A stretch of 25,431 nt of DNA from DATLAN01 sp035527455 (GTDB lineage Bacteria > Planctomycetota > Planctomycetia > Pirellulales > Thermoguttaceae). The stretch spans positions 1 to 25,431 of the forward strand of contig DATLAN010000372.1 of NCBI GenBank assembly GCA_035527455.1, given 5' to 3'. A program made the position numbers and the translations under genes. The notes beneath the pieces are model-generated. The model did no database searches. It saw only the letters and a program-made list of their open reading frames with translations, and was not told the DNA's origin. Shown here piece after piece: positions 22,975-25,431 of this stretch (positions are counted from its first letter, which is position 1; the number at the start of each line of letters is the position of its first letter).

Positions 22975-24222
22975 TCAGAGCGGGGCCAGATAGCGGTACC
23001 GGCTGGCCCGGCGTTCTTCTCGGCTCCCCCTCGATTCCAGCTTGATAATCCCGTCGTGCCGTAATCCTCGAAGCCAACGGGATGCTGTGGCGTGATGGAT
23101 GCCGAGCAACCGGCCAGCCGTCCGGGTATCGAGGAAGAACGACCCGGCACCGCAGGCCCGCTGCAACTCTCGACATAGAGCCACCAACCATCGCAGCTGT
23201 GTTTGTTCGTACTGCTTGGCCACTTCGGGCACTTCCGCCTCGACTGCTTTCGCAAACATCATGGCAATGGGCTCCTTTCCTTTGGGGAACTTCACCTTCC
23301 CCCAAGATTCGGCGAAATCGAACCAACTTTCCTCGAAGGGCTTGGTGTGAATATGCGGCAAAGCCCTCTTGTGCCATTCTCTCACGTAGGGCTTCAACTC
23401 GGCAATCGGGGCATCGGCCAACCCGGGCAGGGCTTTCAATTCCCTGGCCAACTCGAAAAGCAGCTTGTGCCGTTGTCGGGTTCCGGTGGGCAGCGTCCGA
23501 GAAATCGCCGCTTCCACCTGCCGGTGCAACAGAGAGTGCCGAGACGCCAGAGAGTCCATAAGACATTCAGTGGGTGGTTTTTTTGTAGAACATTCATCCA
23601 CACACCTAAATGTCTTCTGGTTACTCTGGTCTCCTCGGGCTTCTACGTTCTCTCTGGCCTCTCTGTTGCATGGGAAAAATCCCGAGCAGTTCAGGTCGAT
23701 GGCCGGCACCTCGTCTCCGAGCGGGACAATCCAGCGGTAGCTTGTGCCGTTGGGGTGTGGCGACGGGGGAACGAGACAGTAGCCGGCTCCCCGCAGTTCT
23801 CCATCATCGAATTCGAGGATTGCCCCACCGGTCTTGCTCACAGACCGAATCTGCCCGATATCGGCCCTTGCGTAGACGTGGCGTCCGGGGCGTCCGGTTT
23901 CGGCCGTGGGGAGTGTTCTGGCCAAGTCGGGATGTTTGGCTTCCCATCGTCCATAGCTGGTCATGTCGTCGAAATCGCGGCACACCAGACCGCCGGAGAC
24001 TTCCCCCATTATGACAGCCAGGGCCTTTTGCCCGTTGCCCGAGAACCACCGCCGGATGGTCGTCTCCTCGGGCCGTTCGCTCTGGTAGGGCTTCCAACTT
24101 CGACAAGCCGGTTTCTTTGTTCCTGGGCGAATCGGAATGACCGACCAGCCGCGCCGATGGTATTCCAGCGCGATCTTCAGCACCGAACCTTGACTCGCAC
24201 GAGAACTGCTCGCATCATGCAT
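22975..24222 (-). CDS. Bifunctional primase/polymerase (prim-pol) replication protein
   Basis: 415 residues. The N-terminal prim-pol domain is about 10-165: the typical opening ALEYHRRGWSVIPIRPGTKK is followed by the metal-binding pair D83 and D85 (CRDFDD), His115 (GRHVYA) and the late motif LEFDDGELRGAGYCLVPPS with D139/D140. A helical middle region follows, and a winged helix-turn-helix at about 360-400 (TAGRLLGIHHATASRWLRGL) probably recognises DNA. It should prime and extend replication of the element; no helicase domain is visible. The ATG at 24222 was chosen over the TTG at 24228 because GGAGG sits six bases before it. It is 105 bases from the Topo VI A-like gene upstream. Confidence 0.85.
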   Translation of the reverse strand: MHDASSSRASQGSVLKIALEYHRRGWSVIPIRPGTKKPACRSWKPYQSERPEETTIRRWFSGNGQKALAVIMGEVSGGLVCRDFDDMTSYGRWEAKHPDLARTLPTAETGRPGRHVYARADIGQIRSVSKTGGAILEFDDGELRGAGYCLVPPSPHPNGTSYRWIVPLGDEVPAIDLNCSGFFPCNREARENVEARGDQSNQKTFRCVDECSTKKPPTECLMDSLASRHSLLHRQVEAAISRTLPTGTRQRHKLLFELARELKALPGLADAPIAELKPYVREWHKRALPHIHTKPFEESWFDFAESWGKVKFPKGKEPIAMMFAKAVEAEVPEVAKQYEQTQLRWLVALCRELQRACGAGSFFLDTRTAGRLLGIHHATASRWLRGLRHDGIIKLESRGSREERRASRYRYLAPL

Positions 24223-24327
24223 GTGCAACCTCCAAGGCGTCGTGCTGAGTTTCGCCGGCCAGCACGACGCTTTGTTCTTTTACTTCCTCCACGACGGAAA
24301 ACGCAGGTAATTGTAAAGAACCCGTCC

Positions 24328-25431
24328 TCATGGTCCCCGTTTTCTTGCTTGCGCGTTTCGTCGGGACGTACGTTCCTTACAATTCTTGGCAGCCACCTCG
24401 GAGACAATCCGATCCCATGGCGTCGCAGAATCGTCTTTCAGTCGCTTGCGGATTATGCGCTCCAGCGTTTTGGGAATCTCCACCTTCTCAGCTTCCTCAG
24501 CGGCAGCTTGGGCGATCTTTTCCAAGCGTGCGTTGACATACTCGATTTCGGTGGCCCATCGGTAGGCAGCTTCTAAGGTCTTGCCATCCGGGATGACCTT
24601 CTTGATTCCATGTTCATGGAGTTTGGATTCGATCCACTCGATCAATTGCTCCGAAGTGAAGGCATTCAACTCGACACGATGACCACGTTTGCCCCAGTGT
24701 GGACACAGGAACTTGATTTCCTCTTCGGTGGCGCCGCGGCGGAGAAGCAATCCCGCCGGGCTGGATTTGTAATACACCTCCTCTGATTCCAGGTTCCATG
24801 CCTCGGCATCCGCCAAGCGCAACCCCAGATCAATCACCTGGACTCGGTTCCGGAATTGGTAACGCTCGCTGTTGTGTCGCAGCGTGTGGACGATGGAAAA
24901 ACCTGCTTGGTCAAAGTCGCGGAGAACCAGTAAAGGCACGCCGTCACTTTCGCTGCACAGAGTGTCGACCATCTGCCGAGCCGCTGTCACCGACATGCCT
25001 TTGGTGGACATGATCCCAATGTCGTAGCGTTCGGCCAGTTGAACCTGCTGGAACAACGGCATGAAACCCTCTTTTTCGATGAACATGATGGCGTTGAAGC
25101 GGTGTTGCGGTCCGCAAGTGGGATAGGCGCTGTTCTTGAACTCGAAGTTCGCAACGTCGCCCACGGCGTGGCTCCGAACGTCTCCCAGATACTTGCGTAC
25201 GTCCAGCGTGCCCAGCGCCACCGTCTTTTCGGTATGTGGTTCGTGGAGGTGTCCACGTGGATCGTACGCCACGTCCCAAGCAGCCGTTTCGGGGTGGCGT
25301 TTCATGTAGCCCGGCAAGAGAGTCTGCGTGAAGTAGTTGGAGTCCAGCTTCTGGACGTCATCGACCAATTCGAGTATCTTGCCGCGAGCGGCGTACATGA
25401 TCTGGCGAGCCAGTGCCGGGTATTTCCCATT
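24328..25431 (-). CDS. Topoisomerase VI A/Spo11-like TOPRIM protein (5' truncated)
   Basis: 367 residues are visible; the frame is open to the window edge, so the N-terminus is missing. The first visible residues contain PALARQIMYAAR, resembling the winged-helix active-site region of Topo VI A/Spo11; Tyr13 of the visible part is the candidate for DNA cleavage. A TOPRIM domain lies at about 110-215, with Glu119 (MFIEKEGF) and Asp172/Asp174 (VLRDFDQAGF) as metal ligands. A charged helical region and basic tail end the protein. No B-subunit (GHKL ATPase) is in view. It may act in replication or recombination of the element, or in defence as other Topo VI A-like proteins do. The family call rests on these motifs. 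Confidence 0.7.
   Translation of the reverse strand, partial: NGKYPALARQIMYAARGKILELVDDVQKLDSNYFTQTLLPGYMKRHPETAAWDVAYDPRGHLHEPHTEKTVALGTLDVRKYLGDVRSHAVGDVANFEFKNSAYPTCGPQHRFNAIMFIEKEGFMPLFQQVQLAERYDIGIMSTKGMSVTAARQMVDTLCSESDGVPLLVLRDFDQAGFSIVHTLRHNSERYQFRNRVQVIDLGLRLADAEAWNLESEEVYYKSSPAGLLLRRGATEEEIKFLCPHWGKRGHRVELNAFTSEQLIEWIESKLHEHGIKKVIPDGKTLEAAYRWATEIEYVNARLEKIAQAAAEEAEKVEIPKTLERIIRKRLKDDSATPWDRIVSEVAAKNCKERTSRRNAQARKRGP

Larger units (their letters stand above)
21081..25431. mobile_element. Integrative element in selC, left end (right end outside the window)
   Basis: An integrase directly beside the 3' end of a tRNA gene and pointing at it is the classic left border of a tRNA-inserted element. 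Inside are, from the tRNA outward, the integrase, an XRE repressor, a primase-polymerase and a Topo VI A-like protein, all on the minus strand. By eye the GC content of 23500-25431 is lower than in the chromosome to the left. The exact crossover lies somewhere in 21081-21180. No phage structural or conjugation genes are seen in the visible 4.3 kb; a satellite, plasmid-like element or prophage all remain possible. Confidence 0.8.

Overview
The window looks like chromosomal DNA of a high-GC planctomycete, probably Pirellulales-like; this is inferred from gene content, with no database search. The clues are a DUF1501/DUF1800 pair below an exported protein, an ECF sigma factor with a small anti-sigma-like partner, csrA with an Ala-rich tail, small carboxypeptidase-regulatory-like exported proteins with short 'SP' tails, a secreted GH2 glycosidase, and intergenic palindromes whose translation reads 'FVPQGVPP'.

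Layout. 1-465: C-terminus of a membrane protein. 524-1896 (+): ECF sigma factor and putative anti-sigma factor, separated by a symmetric repeat structure. 1954-5862 (-): tight three-gene operon of a small acidic protein, a helix-turn-helix/zinc-ribbon protein and an exported GH2 enzyme, with a long hyphenated palindrome upstream. 6082-7047 (-): aldo/keto reductase. 7329-8435 (-): SPFH membrane protein and ribbon-helix-helix regulator, behind a strong promoter overlapped by a perfect palindrome. 8552-9654 (-): tRNA-Glu followed after only six bases by ferrochelatase. 9845-10096 (-): csrA. 10544-10734 (-): fragment of a DNA methyltransferase gene. 11049-13667 (-): RND/MMPL exporter. 14337-16125 (+): three tandem small exported paralogues. 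16131-20591 (-): exported protein, DUF1800 and DUF1501 operon.

21081-25431 is the left end of an integrative element sitting in the selenocysteine tRNA gene (selC). A tyrosine recombinase points toward the tRNA and its reading frame runs antisense through all of it. Further in are a small XRE repressor with its own, apparently leaderless, promoter, a primase-polymerase and a topoisomerase VI A/Spo11-like TOPRIM protein cut by the window edge. The far end of the element is not in the window.

The most unusual observations are: the selC-integrase overlap, which predicts that the recombinase C-terminus differs between integrated and excised states; tRNA-Glu joined to ferrochelatase, the first substrate and a terminal enzyme of haem synthesis; and three repeat loci in which a REP-like palindrome lies inside a second, unrelated inverted repeat whose outer arm touches the stop codon of the preceding gene.
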